NCBI GenBank assembly: GCA_033762075.1 | Contig: JANRLY010000051.1 | Location: forward strand, 1 to 64,000 | Length of the DNA: 64,000 nucleotides | Reading direction: 5' to 3' | From: VFKI01 sp033762075 | GTDB taxonomy: Bacteria; Pseudomonadota; Gammaproteobacteria; DSM-16500 | Shown here: positions 1 through 8,340 of the stretch, piece after piece | Layout of the letters: each line of letters begins with the position of its first letter | How positions within the stretch are numbered: position 1 is the first letter of the stretch | The notes under the pieces: generated by a model | The model's database searches: none | What the model was told of the DNA's origin: nothing | Seen by the model: only the letters and a program-made list of their open reading frames with translations | Program-made: the position numbers and the translations under genes

Positions 1-188
1 TCACATTTTTGTATCGAAGCTGCGCCAACATTTTTTTAAACCCTCCCAACCCTTTCCCTTCCCTCCCATTAAAAAGCAAATGGGAAGGAAGGGGACTCAC
101 TATGCAAGACCAAACTTCATTCAAGGCCGTGAATACTTACAAACTGATTTATTCGGTAAGCACATTCTCTACGCGATAATGATGAGAG
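1..188. other. Leading intergenic stretch with a hairpin
   Basis: No supported gene. An imperfect inverted repeat (15-nt arms, one mismatch) sits at about 56-94, with a C-rich left arm and a G-rich right arm around an A-rich loop. It has no following T-run, so it is only a weak candidate terminator. A 25-codon ORF starts at 102 after a purine-rich stretch, but it has no recognisable features and I do not call it. Confidence 0.4.
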
Positions 189-1559
189 CTATGGTCGTGG
201 TGTAATGTGTTGTTCGTTATTGGTGTAATGATATTGTTGATCTTCTATCGCTACACCAATCCAATTTTCACGTTGTGTGATGTTTGGATTGAGCAAATGA
301 TTTTGCACATAACGAATGTCTGTATTATTCCCAATGGCTGACTCAACACTAGTAGGACCATTTTTTGATAACCCTATTTCATTTCCAGGAAAACTATTTG
401 CATCCCCCGGGTTTAACACGCACAAATCATATTCTTTTGAATCAACATCCGTAAAGTCCAAAATATCTTCGCGTGGTGTAAATATGACTTTAATATTGTT
501 GATATCAAATGAATTCTCGCGAAAAAAAACATCAACAATCTGAGCTGTTTCTTCTTCGAAGATAGGAATTTCAATTGTATGAAGGTGCTTAAAAGTTTGC
601 TTTTCTAAAGCACGCCTTAATGCACTTAAAAAAATAGGAATAAGATAGTTTCTAATATCATAACATCCCTCTATCCGCGCAAAGTATCCCATACCTATCA
701 GTGGGAGTTTAAAATACATTTTTTTATTGCCTTCTGTCATTTTTTCTGCAGAAGCAAATAGCAACGTAAAATCTTCTACCAATGTTTTAAAATAAGTATC
801 TCGATGCAATAAAATAGCATTTTTTAAAGAAAACCCTGTTGTAAAATTTCCTGTGCTTGCATCACGCTGAATATATCTGAATAATCCCGTCTTCAATGGA
901 ATATATTCAAACGGAAGTAATTCGTTTTTTTCGCTTGCAAATTCTTTTTGAAGCGCCTGATATTTTTCAGGGTGATTATACGCATCAACGATACATGTTT
1001 TGTAATCAAGTTTTGCATTTTCAAATTGCATACCTGCCATTGTAAAAATATATGCTTCATAAGGCTTGCGAAGTGTTGTAATCATCGAATTGGCAGGGTA
1101 CCCACCAAATCGAGAAATCAAAGCCCGTGATGCAATGATTTTTTTACGCGCCTGGATGCGCTCATCCGGAGACAAGCCGCGTGGATCGCCAGATTTTAAT
1201 TGCATAAAAAATTCGGCACCTGGCCAAGCACTCCCGTCTGCCATTTCACCATAACGGCTTGCCTCAACATCCGCTGCGGCAACTTTAGTGACTGCGCGCT
1301 GCAAAGAATAAGGCTGATCACCTTCAAGGTTATTCGCAAATATTTTTGCATCATAAAAAACTTTAGCGCTTTTCATTCGCTGTTGAAAGCTTTCCGTGTT
1401 TTGATCCTGTGGCAATAATTCAAATGTGGCCAAACGATCTTTCGCATATTGTGCTGCGGGCAAACACAAACTACGACCCAACAACGCAGATGAAAGGCGA
1501 GGCGTTGCAACCCCTTTGGAAAAAATACCCAATGCCCTAATAATACCTCTAGCAATCAT
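189..1559 (-). CDS. Unknown protein, candidate effector (456 aa)
   Basis: I do not recognise the family. The ATG at 1559 is chosen because GGTGAGG precedes it at good spacing; a longer reading from an ATG at 1613 has no ribosome site and would abut the divergent HIT gene. The N-terminus is basic and hydrophobic (MIARGIIRALGIFSKG), perhaps amphipathic. The middle is mixed helix with many aromatic residues. The C-terminal 80 residues hold a NPGDANSFPGNE stretch followed by a NNTDIRYVQNHLLNP segment, a loop-rich motif reminiscent of macro-like or nucleotide-handling folds, but this is only an impression. It stands alone, divergent from the HIT/folE pair. A secreted effector is an inference from the lineage and isolation of the gene, not from a recognised domain. 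Confidence 0.7.
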   Translation of the reverse strand: MIARGIIRALGIFSKGVATPRLSSALLGRSLCLPAAQYAKDRLATFELLPQDQNTESFQQRMKSAKVFYDAKIFANNLEGDQPYSLQRAVTKVAAADVEASRYGEMADGSAWPGAEFFMQLKSGDPRGLSPDERIQARKKIIASRALISRFGGYPANSMITTLRKPYEAYIFTMAGMQFENAKLDYKTCIVDAYNHPEKYQALQKEFASEKNELLPFEYIPLKTGLFRYIQRDASTGNFTTGFSLKNAILLHRDTYFKTLVEDFTLLFASAEKMTEGNKKMYFKLPLIGMGYFARIEGCYDIRNYLIPIFLSALRRALEKQTFKHLHTIEIPIFEEETAQIVDVFFRENSFDINNIKVIFTPREDILDFTDVDSKEYDLCVLNPGDANSFPGNEIGLSKNGPTSVESAIGNNTDIRYVQNHLLNPNITQRENWIGVAIEDQQYHYTNNEQHITPRP

Positions 1560-1631
1560 ACTAACCTCACCCCTCTTGAGGATAACCCTCTCAGCGATTA
1601 GACTGTGCGTCATTCGTAGAGGAGATCCCTG

Positions 1632-1973
1632 ATGGATTGTTTATTTTGTCGGATTATCAACGGCAGCATACCTGCCAAGCTCATTCATCGTGATGAAATT
1701 GTTGTTGCTTTCGATGATATTAATCCACAAGCCCCGCAGCATAAATTAATTGTACCCACCAAGCATATCGCTTCTTTGAATGAATTATCCACCGAAGATT
1801 CGCATATTCTTGGCCATATGGCAAAAACCGCAGCCCAATTAGCAAAGGACTTAAACATTGCTGATCAAGGTTACCGGCTTGTGATGAATTGCGGCAATGA
1901 AGGTGGTCAAACCGTTGCTCATATTCATGCCCACTTGATTGGCGGGCGACAGATGCATTGGCCTCCAGGTTAA
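1632..1973 (+). CDS. hinT: HIT-family purine nucleoside phosphoramidase (HinT-like)
   Basis: At 113 aa this has the full length of bacterial HinT proteins, which hydrolyse AMP-lysine and other nucleoside phosphoramidates in the cytoplasm. The histidine-triad HIHAHL lies near residues 96-101. The N-terminus has a CLFC pair matching the CxFC start of the Hint branch, and the family's GQTVAHIHAH block and the PTKHI strand are both visible. A GAGGAG ribosome site precedes the ATG by about 8 nt. It is 14 nt upstream of folE and probably co-transcribed with it. The natural substrate is unknown. Confidence 0.93.
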   Translation: MDCLFCRIINGSIPAKLIHRDEIVVAFDDINPQAPQHKLIVPTKHIASLNELSTEDSHILGHMAKTAAQLAKDLNIADQGYRLVMNCGNEGGQTVAHIHAHLIGGRQMHWPPG

Positions 1974-1987
1974 CGAGAAAATATGAC

Positions 1988-2530
1988 ATGAAAAATCATT
2001 TCCAAAAAATTATCGAAATGGCCGGCGAAGATACTCAACGCGAAGGCTTACTCAAAACTCCAGAACGCGCAGCCGAAGCATTTCAATTTCTCACACGCGG
2101 TTATTCACAATCCGTCGAAGAAATTATTAATAATGCACTCTTTGAATCACACAGTGATGAAATGATCATTGTGAAAGACATTGAATTGTATTCATTATGC
2201 GAACATCATTTATTGCCTTTTGTTGGCAAGTGTCATGTTGCTTATTTACCAAAAAATAAAATTGTCGGTTTATCTAAAATTGCACGCATCGTTGATATGT
2301 TTGCACGACGCTTACAAGTCCAAGAACGTTTAACAAAAGAAATTGCCGAAACCCTTTTGAATGCAACAGAGTGTCGCGGTGTTGGTGTTATTATTGAGGC
2401 AAAACATTTTTGTATGATGATGCGTGGCGTCGAAAAACAAAACTCTGTCATGGCAACTTCAGTCATGCTCGGGACTTTTCGACAAGATCCCCGTACGCGT
2501 GCTGAGTTTTTGAGCTTGATTGGTAGATAA
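1988..2530 (+). CDS. folE: GTP cyclohydrolase I
   Basis: This enzyme converts GTP to 7,8-dihydroneopterin triphosphate, the first step of tetrahydrofolate synthesis. From the ATG at 1988 the protein has 180 aa, slightly shorter than the E. coli enzyme (222) because of a short N-terminus. The zinc ligands are present: LCEHHLLPF (Cys71, His74) and HFCMMMRG (Cys142). The conserved GLSKIARIVDMFARR and VQERLT helices follow. An upstream in-frame TTG at 1958 lies inside the HIT gene and is not favoured. It follows the HIT gene after 14 nt, so the two likely share a transcript that ends in the palindrome at 2587-2671. Confidence 0.95.
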   Translation: MKNHFQKIIEMAGEDTQREGLLKTPERAAEAFQFLTRGYSQSVEEIINNALFESHSDEMIIVKDIELYSLCEHHLLPFVGKCHVAYLPKNKIVGLSKIARIVDMFARRLQVQERLTKEIAETLLNATECRGVGVIIEAKHFCMMMRGVEKQNSVMATSVMLGTFRQDPRTRAEFLSLIGR

Positions 2531-2586
2531 CTTTGTCATCCCGCCCCGGATTTAAGCATTCCGGCGCAGGCTTCTGTTTTTAGCTG

Positions 2587-2671
2587 TGTCATCCCGCGCG
2601 TGCTTTTAGCGCGGGAACCAGTGTCTTACTTAAAGTCGCTGGGTTCCGCGCTAGAAACTGCGCGGAATGGC
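2587..2671. repeat. Palindromic intergenic repeat between folE and pnp
   Basis: The arms begin GTCATCCCGCGC and end GCGCGGAATGGCA. Each arm contains its own small hairpin around GCGCGG, so the unit is a nested imperfect palindrome of about 85 bp. It sits between two convergent genes and may act as a bidirectional terminator. The GTCATCCCGCG start is typical of dispersed REP or MITE-like elements. Confidence 0.7.
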
Positions 2672-2676
2672 AATAG

Positions 2677-4773
2677 CTACGAAGACTGCACATCAATCTC
2701 TTTCATGGTCAAACGAATACGTCCTTGACGATCCACTTCAAGCACTTTAACGCGAACAGTTTGGCCTTCTTTCAAGTGGTCGCTAACTTTTTCAACGCGT
2801 TCACGGGTAATTTGTGAAATATGCACCAAACCTTGTTTGCCCGGTAAAATATTCACGAATGCACCGAAATCCGCGAGCTTCACAACAACACCTTCGTAAA
2901 TTTCGCCTGGCATCACGTCACAAGTTAATCTTTCGATACGGCGAATCGCTTCTTCACATGCAGCAAGATCCGATGAAGACACACGAACTTCACCATTGTC
3001 ACTGATATCAATCACTGTACCTGTTTCTTCGGTCAATGCGCGGATTGTTGCGCCGCCTTTACCAATCACATCACGAATACGATCGACTGGAACATTGATC
3101 GTCATGATACGTGGTGCATAGGCAGACATTTCGACGCGCGCACTCGGCAAAGCTTGATTCATAATTTCAAGAATATGCAAACGTCCTGCATTTGCCTGAT
3201 CTAATGCAACACGCATAATTTCTTCAGTGATACCATCAATTTTGATATCCATTTGTAACGCTGTGACACCTTGGCGCGTTCCTGCAACTTTAAAATCCAT
3301 ATCGCCTAAATGATCTTCGTCACCCAAAATATCGGTTAAGACTGCGAAGTGATCGCCTTCTTTGACTAATCCCATTGCAATCCCAGCCACATGCTCACGC
3401 AAAGGTACACCAGCATCCATCAAAGCAAGACTACTACCGCACACCGTCGCCATGGAACTTGAACCATTAGATTCGGTGATTTCAGAAACCACACGCAACA
3501 CATAAGGATAATCTTTTGGTAAAACAGCTTTGATGCCGCGCTTCGCTAAATTACCGTGACCAATTTCGCGGCGTTTTGGACCGCCCATAAAACCCACTTC
3601 ACCAACAGAGTACGGTGGGAAATTATAATGCAACATGAAGTTTTGACGTTGTTCGCCTTCGAGTGCATCGATGACTTGTGCATCACGTTCAGTGCCGAGT
3701 GTTGCAACAACAATCGCTTGTGTTTCACCACGCGTAAACAAAGCAGAACCATGCGTGCGAGGTAATAATTTGGTTTGCACCGCAATTGGGCGTACGGTTT
3801 TTAAATCACGACCATCAATGCGTCGTTGATGCTGGATAATTTGACCGCGCACAATTTTACTTTCGAGTTCTTTTAAGAGATAGCGAACATCTGCCAATAA
3901 AATGTCTTCTTCTTCGTCCGTTTGACTCGCAAGCACTGCCTCAATCGTGCGTTCACGAATGTCCGCTAGCATATCTTGACGAGCTTGTTTATCTTGGATT
4001 TGATAAGCTTTTTCTAATTCTGCTGCGGCGTATTCTCTTACACGACGTTCAACTTCAGGCGCAATAACTACAGGCTGCCAATCCCCTGCTTCTGTCCCAA
4101 CTTCTTTAGCTAATTCATGAATTGCTTGAATCGCTGTTTGCATGGAGCGATGCGCAAACATCACAGCACCTAACATCACTGACTCTGAGAGTTCGTGCGC
4201 TTCAGATTCGACCATTAATACCGCTTTTTCGGTACCGGCAACCACCATATCAAGTTGCGAAGTTTCGAGTTGTTTAAAGGTGGGGTTCAAAACATAGGTG
4301 CCATCGATATAACCGACACGTGCTGCACCTAAAGGACCATTAAAAGGTAACCCAGATAAAGCTAACGCTGCAGATGCACCCAATAATGCAGGGATATCAG
4401 GGTCAATTTGTGGGTTCATTGAAAGGACAGTTGCAATAATCTGCACTTCATCGGTAAACCCTTTCGCAAAGAGAGGACGAATTGGACGGTCTATCAGGCG
4501 TGAGGTTAAGGTTTCTTTTTCGCTGGGTTTGCCTTCACGCTTAAAATACCCCCCTGGTACACGGCCTGCAGCATAACTACGTTCTTGGTAGTTAACTGTC
4601 AGGGGAAAGAAATCAGGGTCGGCTTTTTCATTTTCACGTGCAACGACTGTGACTAGCACAACGGTATCATCCATGGTCACCATGACCGCTGACGTCGCTT
4701 GCCGTGCTATCTGACCTGTTTCAAAGGTCACTGTATGGTCGCCGTATTTAAAAGTCTTTTTGAATGCTGTCAC
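2677..4773 (-). CDS. pnp: Polyribonucleotide nucleotidyltransferase (PNPase)
   Basis: This is the 3'-to-5' phosphorolytic exoribonuclease of the RNA degradosome. It has two RNase PH-like domains separated by a helical domain, then a KH domain (VIGKGGATIRALTEETG) and an S1 domain (GEIYEGVVVKLADFGAFV) at the C-terminus. The chosen start is the GTG at 4773 (VTAFKKTFKYG), preceded by AACAGGA at good spacing, giving 698 aa against 711 in E. coli. A longer reading from 4821 would run through the rpsO-pnp hairpin and is unlikely. It lies downstream of rpsO in the usual order, and expression may be controlled through that hairpin. Confidence 0.96.
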   Translation of the reverse strand: MTAFKKTFKYGDHTVTFETGQIARQATSAVMVTMDDTVVLVTVVARENEKADPDFFPLTVNYQERSYAAGRVPGGYFKREGKPSEKETLTSRLIDRPIRPLFAKGFTDEVQIIATVLSMNPQIDPDIPALLGASAALALSGLPFNGPLGAARVGYIDGTYVLNPTFKQLETSQLDMVVAGTEKAVLMVESEAHELSESVMLGAVMFAHRSMQTAIQAIHELAKEVGTEAGDWQPVVIAPEVERRVREYAAAELEKAYQIQDKQARQDMLADIRERTIEAVLASQTDEEEDILLADVRYLLKELESKIVRGQIIQHQRRIDGRDLKTVRPIAVQTKLLPRTHGSALFTRGETQAIVVATLGTERDAQVIDALEGEQRQNFMLHYNFPPYSVGEVGFMGGPKRREIGHGNLAKRGIKAVLPKDYPYVLRVVSEITESNGSSSMATVCGSSLALMDAGVPLREHVAGIAMGLVKEGDHFAVLTDILGDEDHLGDMDFKVAGTRQGVTALQMDIKIDGITEEIMRVALDQANAGRLHILEIMNQALPSARVEMSAYAPRIMTINVPVDRIRDVIGKGGATIRALTEETGTVIDISDNGEVRVSSSDLAACEEAIRRIERLTCDVMPGEIYEGVVVKLADFGAFVNILPGKQGLVHISQITRERVEKVSDHLKEGQTVRVKVLEVDRQGRIRLTMKEIDVQSS

Positions 4774-4811
4774 GTGTATTTTCCTGTTGTGATTGATGAG
4801 ATTGGACTCAA

Positions 4812-4838
4812 CCCGTGACAACGAATAGCTCTCACGGG
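4812..4838 (-). promoter_or_regulatory. rpsO-pnp intergenic hairpin (possible RNase III site)
   Basis: A CCCGTGA/TCACGGG stem with a 13-nt loop lies between rpsO and the pnp start. In E. coli the same interval holds an RNA stem cut by RNase III, through which PNPase represses its own synthesis. The position matches; the mechanism here is inferred. Confidence 0.5.
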
Positions 4839-4870
4839 CTGAATAAGTACTGTAGATTGGATATTTTGTT

Positions 4871-5140
4871 TTATCCGCGTACTTCTAATTTATCTAAGAT
4901 AGTGCGATACAACGAAGGATTAATACGCTTTAAATACACCATAGCCCGTCTACGTTGACTGACGAGTTTGGTTAACCCATAACGGGTATGAAAATCGTGT
5001 GGGTTGGATTTCATATGCTGGGTTAAATAGTTAATACGCGCCGTCAACAGTGCAATTTGCACCTCTGGGGAACCTGTGTCGCCTTTAGCGCGCTGGTAGG
5101 TTTTAACGATATCTGCCTTGGCGGCAACTGTTAATGCCAT
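4871..5140 (-). CDS. rpsO: 30S ribosomal protein S15
   Basis: At 89 aa it has the exact family length. The S15 signature region is clear: TGSPEVQIALLTARI, then HFHTRYGL-like HDFHTRYGLTKLVSQRR, then a C-terminus of YLKRINPSLYRTILDKL. It binds 16S rRNA helices 20-22 early in 30S assembly. AGGAG lies 8 nt before the ATG. Unlike in most gammaproteobacteria, truB is not immediately upstream: an unrelated gene is inserted, and rpsO has its own strong promoter at 5193-5221. Confidence 0.97.
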   Translation of the reverse strand: MALTVAAKADIVKTYQRAKGDTGSPEVQIALLTARINYLTQHMKSNPHDFHTRYGLTKLVSQRRRAMVYLKRINPSLYRTILDKLEVRG

Positions 5141-5192
5141 GTAAACAACTCCTGAATGTAGGATTCTTTATCACTCTTTAAATAAGGCGCGT

Positions 5193-5221
5193 ATTGTACC
5201 GGGGTGTTAGACAGAGAACAA
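5193..5221 (-). promoter_or_regulatory. Sigma-70 promoter for rpsO-pnp
   Basis: On the minus strand TTGTTC (-35, 5216-5221) and TACAAT (-10, 5193-5198) are separated by exactly 17 bp. The start of transcription would fall about 45 nt upstream of the rpsO ATG. Confidence 0.7.
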
Positions 5222-5320
5222 GGGTTTTCCTTAAGTCTAGCAGCGCTTTCTTACTGATATGCACTAGCGCATTTTTCCCTCTGCGACTACAATCATCGGC
5301 TTACTCAAAGGAGGGAGATT

Positions 5321-6805
5321 ATGGGTTACTTTACCACTTTGGAAACATTCATCGACACAATAACCAGCCCTGACTCAGCATCTGAGGAAAAGCTTGCCAC
5401 AAGGCCCATTGTATTTACTGCCTATCAGGATAAGAGCATCCTTGAACCCATCCAGCACAATGACTCTTTCATCATTTGCCATCAAATCAAAAATTACCGC
5501 CCCCAAAACAATTTCAATAACTCAGGGCCAATCATCCAAAATGGCATCACAGAACATATGCTGACTTTCGCAAAAAATACCTGGGTTCATCAAGTTGGGA
5601 TGATGAAATCCTACAGAGCTTTAGGGTCAAAGCTTATTGTGGATCCAAGCACCAGTTGGCGAGATGCCCATATCTACTTTTGGCCGAACCTTTTTGAAAA
5701 GGATATCCATGTTCATTTTCGACATTACACGACGGATGAAATCAACGCCGTGCTGGATGCCTTCATTGCCTATCCAGGAAAGAGAAAATGTGTCTTACAA
5801 ATCGATCAACCTCTCGCCATCAATAAAGCATTCGTTGAAAAAATTTTACTTTTACGTAACAAAAAACGTATGGAAATCAAACTCAGTCCGTTAAACAATG
5901 CACTCATTCATGAACTACAGGGATTAATAATGGAAAATCAGCAACTATCTTATGATCTTCAACAAACCAGCTTATCACTCCACTCAGCTGAGCGAGCTGG
6001 TACGGCGATAGGTGATCGACTAGAAACACTCCAACATGAAACAGAAGTCGAGCAAAAATCGTATGAATATAAAGTAGATGCACTTAAAATCACTTTAAGC
6101 AAAAAAGAGCAAACCATTCAAGAGCTCGCGAAACTACTCGAAGAAAAAGAAAAAGCTTCTTCCGTACTCATCCGACAACTCGCTCGCGTATCTGCAGACA
6201 ACCACGCCTTGAGTGATGAAATCAACGCTTATCGTACCGAAAAATATTTCCGCGAAATGTTGCCAGAACTATTGGAAGAGCTTGAAAATGATAAAGCAAA
6301 TCCCGTTTTTCAACGCGAGTATGAAAGAAATTTAAATTTTGTCTACCAAAGTAAAATAGATCACTATTTAGCAAATATTGATGCAGCTCCTCCCATGATC
6401 AAAGATGAATTTGAAGAAATTTATTTAGATCTCGCAGCAAAAATTGAATATATTGATAATGACTTTTTCCTAAAAAGCTCAATTGACGTACTTGAGGCAT
6501 TACACGAAGATAGCAACGCTTATCGCAATGAACTTGAAATCATTACACAAGAATTTAACACAGACAGCGTACGCAATAAGTGTCTGTCACGTGAAATGAA
6601 AAATGAAGCTATATTAATGATTTTGAGAGATCGCAAAGCACGAGACAGAACGCAACTTGAAACACGTCTCGCGGATTTTATTCAAATCCAAAAAAATAAA
6701 GCACACGGTGGAATAAAAACATACTTCTTTGCACCGAATAACTCGCAGGAAAATATTTCGTTTAAAGAGTATAGGCCAAATGTAGTACGTGTTTCTGCCA
6801 GTTGA
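5321..6805 (+). CDS. Unknown coiled-coil protein, candidate effector (494 aa)
   Basis: No family recognised. A perfect AAAGGAGGGAG ribosome site precedes the ATG. The first 190 residues look globular, with many aromatics (IYFWPNLFEKDIHVHFRHY). Residues of about 200-305 form a strongly charged heptad-like coiled coil (KKEQTIQELAKLLEEKEKAS). The remainder is acidic and helical. No signal peptide or membrane segment is seen. It is on the opposite strand to its neighbours and splits the normally continuous truB-rpsO-pnp order, which points to insertion. Long solitary coiled-coil proteins of this kind are common among Legionellales effectors; that role is inferred. Confidence 0.75.
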   Translation: MGYFTTLETFIDTITSPDSASEEKLATRPIVFTAYQDKSILEPIQHNDSFIICHQIKNYRPQNNFNNSGPIIQNGITEHMLTFAKNTWVHQVGMMKSYRALGSKLIVDPSTSWRDAHIYFWPNLFEKDIHVHFRHYTTDEINAVLDAFIAYPGKRKCVLQIDQPLAINKAFVEKILLLRNKKRMEIKLSPLNNALIHELQGLIMENQQLSYDLQQTSLSLHSAERAGTAIGDRLETLQHETEVEQKSYEYKVDALKITLSKKEQTIQELAKLLEEKEKASSVLIRQLARVSADNHALSDEINAYRTEKYFREMLPELLEELENDKANPVFQREYERNLNFVYQSKIDHYLANIDAAPPMIKDEFEEIYLDLAAKIEYIDNDFFLKSSIDVLEALHEDSNAYRNELEIITQEFNTDSVRNKCLSREMKNEAILMILRDRKARDRTQLETRLADFIQIQKNKAHGGIKTYFFAPNNSQENISFKEYRPNVVRVSAS

Positions 6806-6822
6806 GACTGTTATTCGTGCCC

Positions 6823-6915
6823 ATGTCATCTTGAGGAGTGTTTTTTACGACGAAGAACCTTCCTACTTATAGCGGGAAGTTCCTTTGTCACAAAAAACGT
6901 TCCTCAGGATGACAT
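6823..6915. repeat. Imperfect palindromic repeat, convergent gene boundary
   Basis: The arms read ATGTCATCTTGAGGAGTG on the left and the complement of ATGTCATCCTGAGGAACG on the right, continuing into T-rich and A-rich stretches. It sits between the coiled-coil gene and truB, which converge, and is well placed to end both transcripts. The GTCATCCTGAGG ends are common in dispersed MITE-like units. Confidence 0.7.
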
Positions 6916-6922
6916 ACAATAT

Positions 6923-7861
6923 TCATGCGGATTGCAAATGCACCAATCGTTGTGGTGCAACACGCCCATCGTCTGTCATTTCACCAATACCCATAAACCG
7001 ACCATCATCCGCAAACATTCTGACAAAACCGGTGCCTAACAAATGCGGTACCATCACTGCTTGACCGGTGCGCATGTAAAATGTTGCAGAAGAAGATAAT
7101 TTAACACTCGGTAAATGTTGTACGCACGTATCGACCGGTAATAAAAATGACATTAAAGCCGCGAGACCTTGTTCTGCCTTGATTTGCTCCAACGCTTCTA
7201 GCGTCATCATTTTTTGCTGTTGGTAAGGTATTACTGCTGTGCGACGTAATGCGCTCACATGCGCACCGCATCCCAAAGCTTCGCCAATATCTTCAATCAA
7301 TGTACGAATGTATGTACCTTTACTGCAATGAACTTCAAAATCAAAAGTGTTTTCCGTCAAAGCAAGTAATTTAAGTGTGTGAATTTTAACTTTACGTGCC
7401 TGACGCTCGACTTCAATGCCGCGACGCGCTAATGCATAAAGCGGTTGGCCTTGATGTTTGATGGCAGAAAACATCGGTGGAATTTGCTCAATGGTGCCAA
7501 GAAATGGCTGAAAAACTTCTGTTAGTTTTTCAGCATCTAGCGCTGGAATAGCTCGCGTCGAAATGACTTCACCTTCTGTATCACCCGTTGTAGTTTTTAT
7601 TCCAAGCGTTGCCGTGCCGCAATAAATTTTGTCTGAGTCTAATAAAAATTGTGACATCTTCGTTGCTTCACCAAAACAAATAGGCAACATACCTGTCGCA
7701 AGTGGATCTAAGCTACCGCTATGCCCCGCCTTTTTTGCTTGAAATAAATATTTAGTACGCTGTAAAGCTGCGTTTGAAGTGAGACCAATAGGTTTGTCTA
7801 ATAAAAGAATGCCGCTGATTTTTGAAAAAGGTATTTTTGTTTTCATGTTTTTCTCTGCCAT
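6923..7861 (-). CDS. truB: tRNA pseudouridine-55 synthase
   Basis: It makes the universal pseudouridine 55 in the tRNA T-loop. The catalytic motif GHSGSLDPLATG (Asp catalytic) is near residues 46-57 and LLDKPIGLTSN lies near residue 20. The later KGTYIRTLIEDIG block and a C-terminal PUA-like segment are present. At 312 aa it matches the family length. Two starts are possible: ATG 7861 or ATG 7846 (GAG at good spacing before the latter). The gap to rbfA is filled entirely by a long palindrome. Confidence 0.96.
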   Translation of the reverse strand: MAEKNMKTKIPFSKISGILLLDKPIGLTSNAALQRTKYLFQAKKAGHSGSLDPLATGMLPICFGEATKMSQFLLDSDKIYCGTATLGIKTTTGDTEGEVISTRAIPALDAEKLTEVFQPFLGTIEQIPPMFSAIKHQGQPLYALARRGIEVERQARKVKIHTLKLLALTENTFDFEVHCSKGTYIRTLIEDIGEALGCGAHVSALRRTAVIPYQQQKMMTLEALEQIKAEQGLAALMSFLLPVDTCVQHLPSVKLSSSATFYMRTGQAVMVPHLLGTGFVRMFADDGRFMGIGEMTDDGRVAPQRLVHLQSA

Positions 7862-7871
7862 TAATTTGAAA

Positions 7872-7982
7872 AAATCCCCCTCAATCCCCCTTTTTCAAAG
7901 GGGGAAGCAGTAAGAGCAACTCTCCTTTTCAAAAGGGTTGTTGTCACTTCCCCCTTTGAAAAAGGGGGATTGAGGGGGATTT
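7872..7982. repeat. Perfect 36-bp inverted repeat (MITE-like) between rbfA and truB
   Basis: The left arm 7872-7907 is the exact reverse complement of the right arm 7947-7982. Both are built of CCCCCTCAATCCCCC plus a TTTTTCAAAGGGGGA hairpin. The 39-bp centre also folds on itself (AGCAACTCTCCTTTT against AAAAGGGTTGTTG). The unit fills the whole space between the rbfA stop and the truB start. Confidence 0.9.
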
Positions 7983-7983
7983 C

Positions 7984-8340
7984 CTATTCTTTATTCTTCA
8001 ACGCATCACTAATCAAAGAAGTAATCCGATTGCCGCGCACGATTGAATCATCATAAACAAAACGCAATTCAGGTGTGACACGCAAATGGACTTCGCTAGC
8101 TAATTGATGGCGCAATTGTTTCGCTGCTTGATTGAGCAGAGAAATGACTTCAGCTGATTTATCTTCTTCGAGCACACTAATAAAAACTTTTGCCAGAGAA
8201 AGATCATGGGTGACGCTTACACCTGTAATCGTCACCATGGTTGTCAGTTGCAAGTCCAGTGCTTCGTGCTGAATGATATTTGCTAATGTGACTTGTATTA
8301 ATTCATTGATACGCTGTTCGCGTCTAAAACCTTTTGTCAT
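7984..8340 (-). CDS. rbfA: Ribosome-binding factor A
   Basis: A KH-fold 30S maturation factor needed for 16S 5'-end processing and cold growth. At 118 aa it is a normal length. Recognisable blocks are RREQRINELIQVTLANII at the start, ITGVSVTHDLSLAKVFISV in the middle and LRVTPELRFVYDDS near the end. Its ATG overlaps the infB stop by 4 nt, so it is translationally coupled to infB. Confidence 0.95.
   Translation of the reverse strand: MTKGFRREQRINELIQVTLANIIQHEALDLQLTTMVTITGVSVTHDLSLAKVFISVLEEDKSAEVISLLNQAAKQLRHQLASEVHLRVTPELRFVYDDSIVRGNRITSLISDALKNKE

Noticed and set aside
1720..1989. 89-aa minus-strand frame opposite the HIT gene
   Set aside because: Shadow of a conserved gene on the plus strand.
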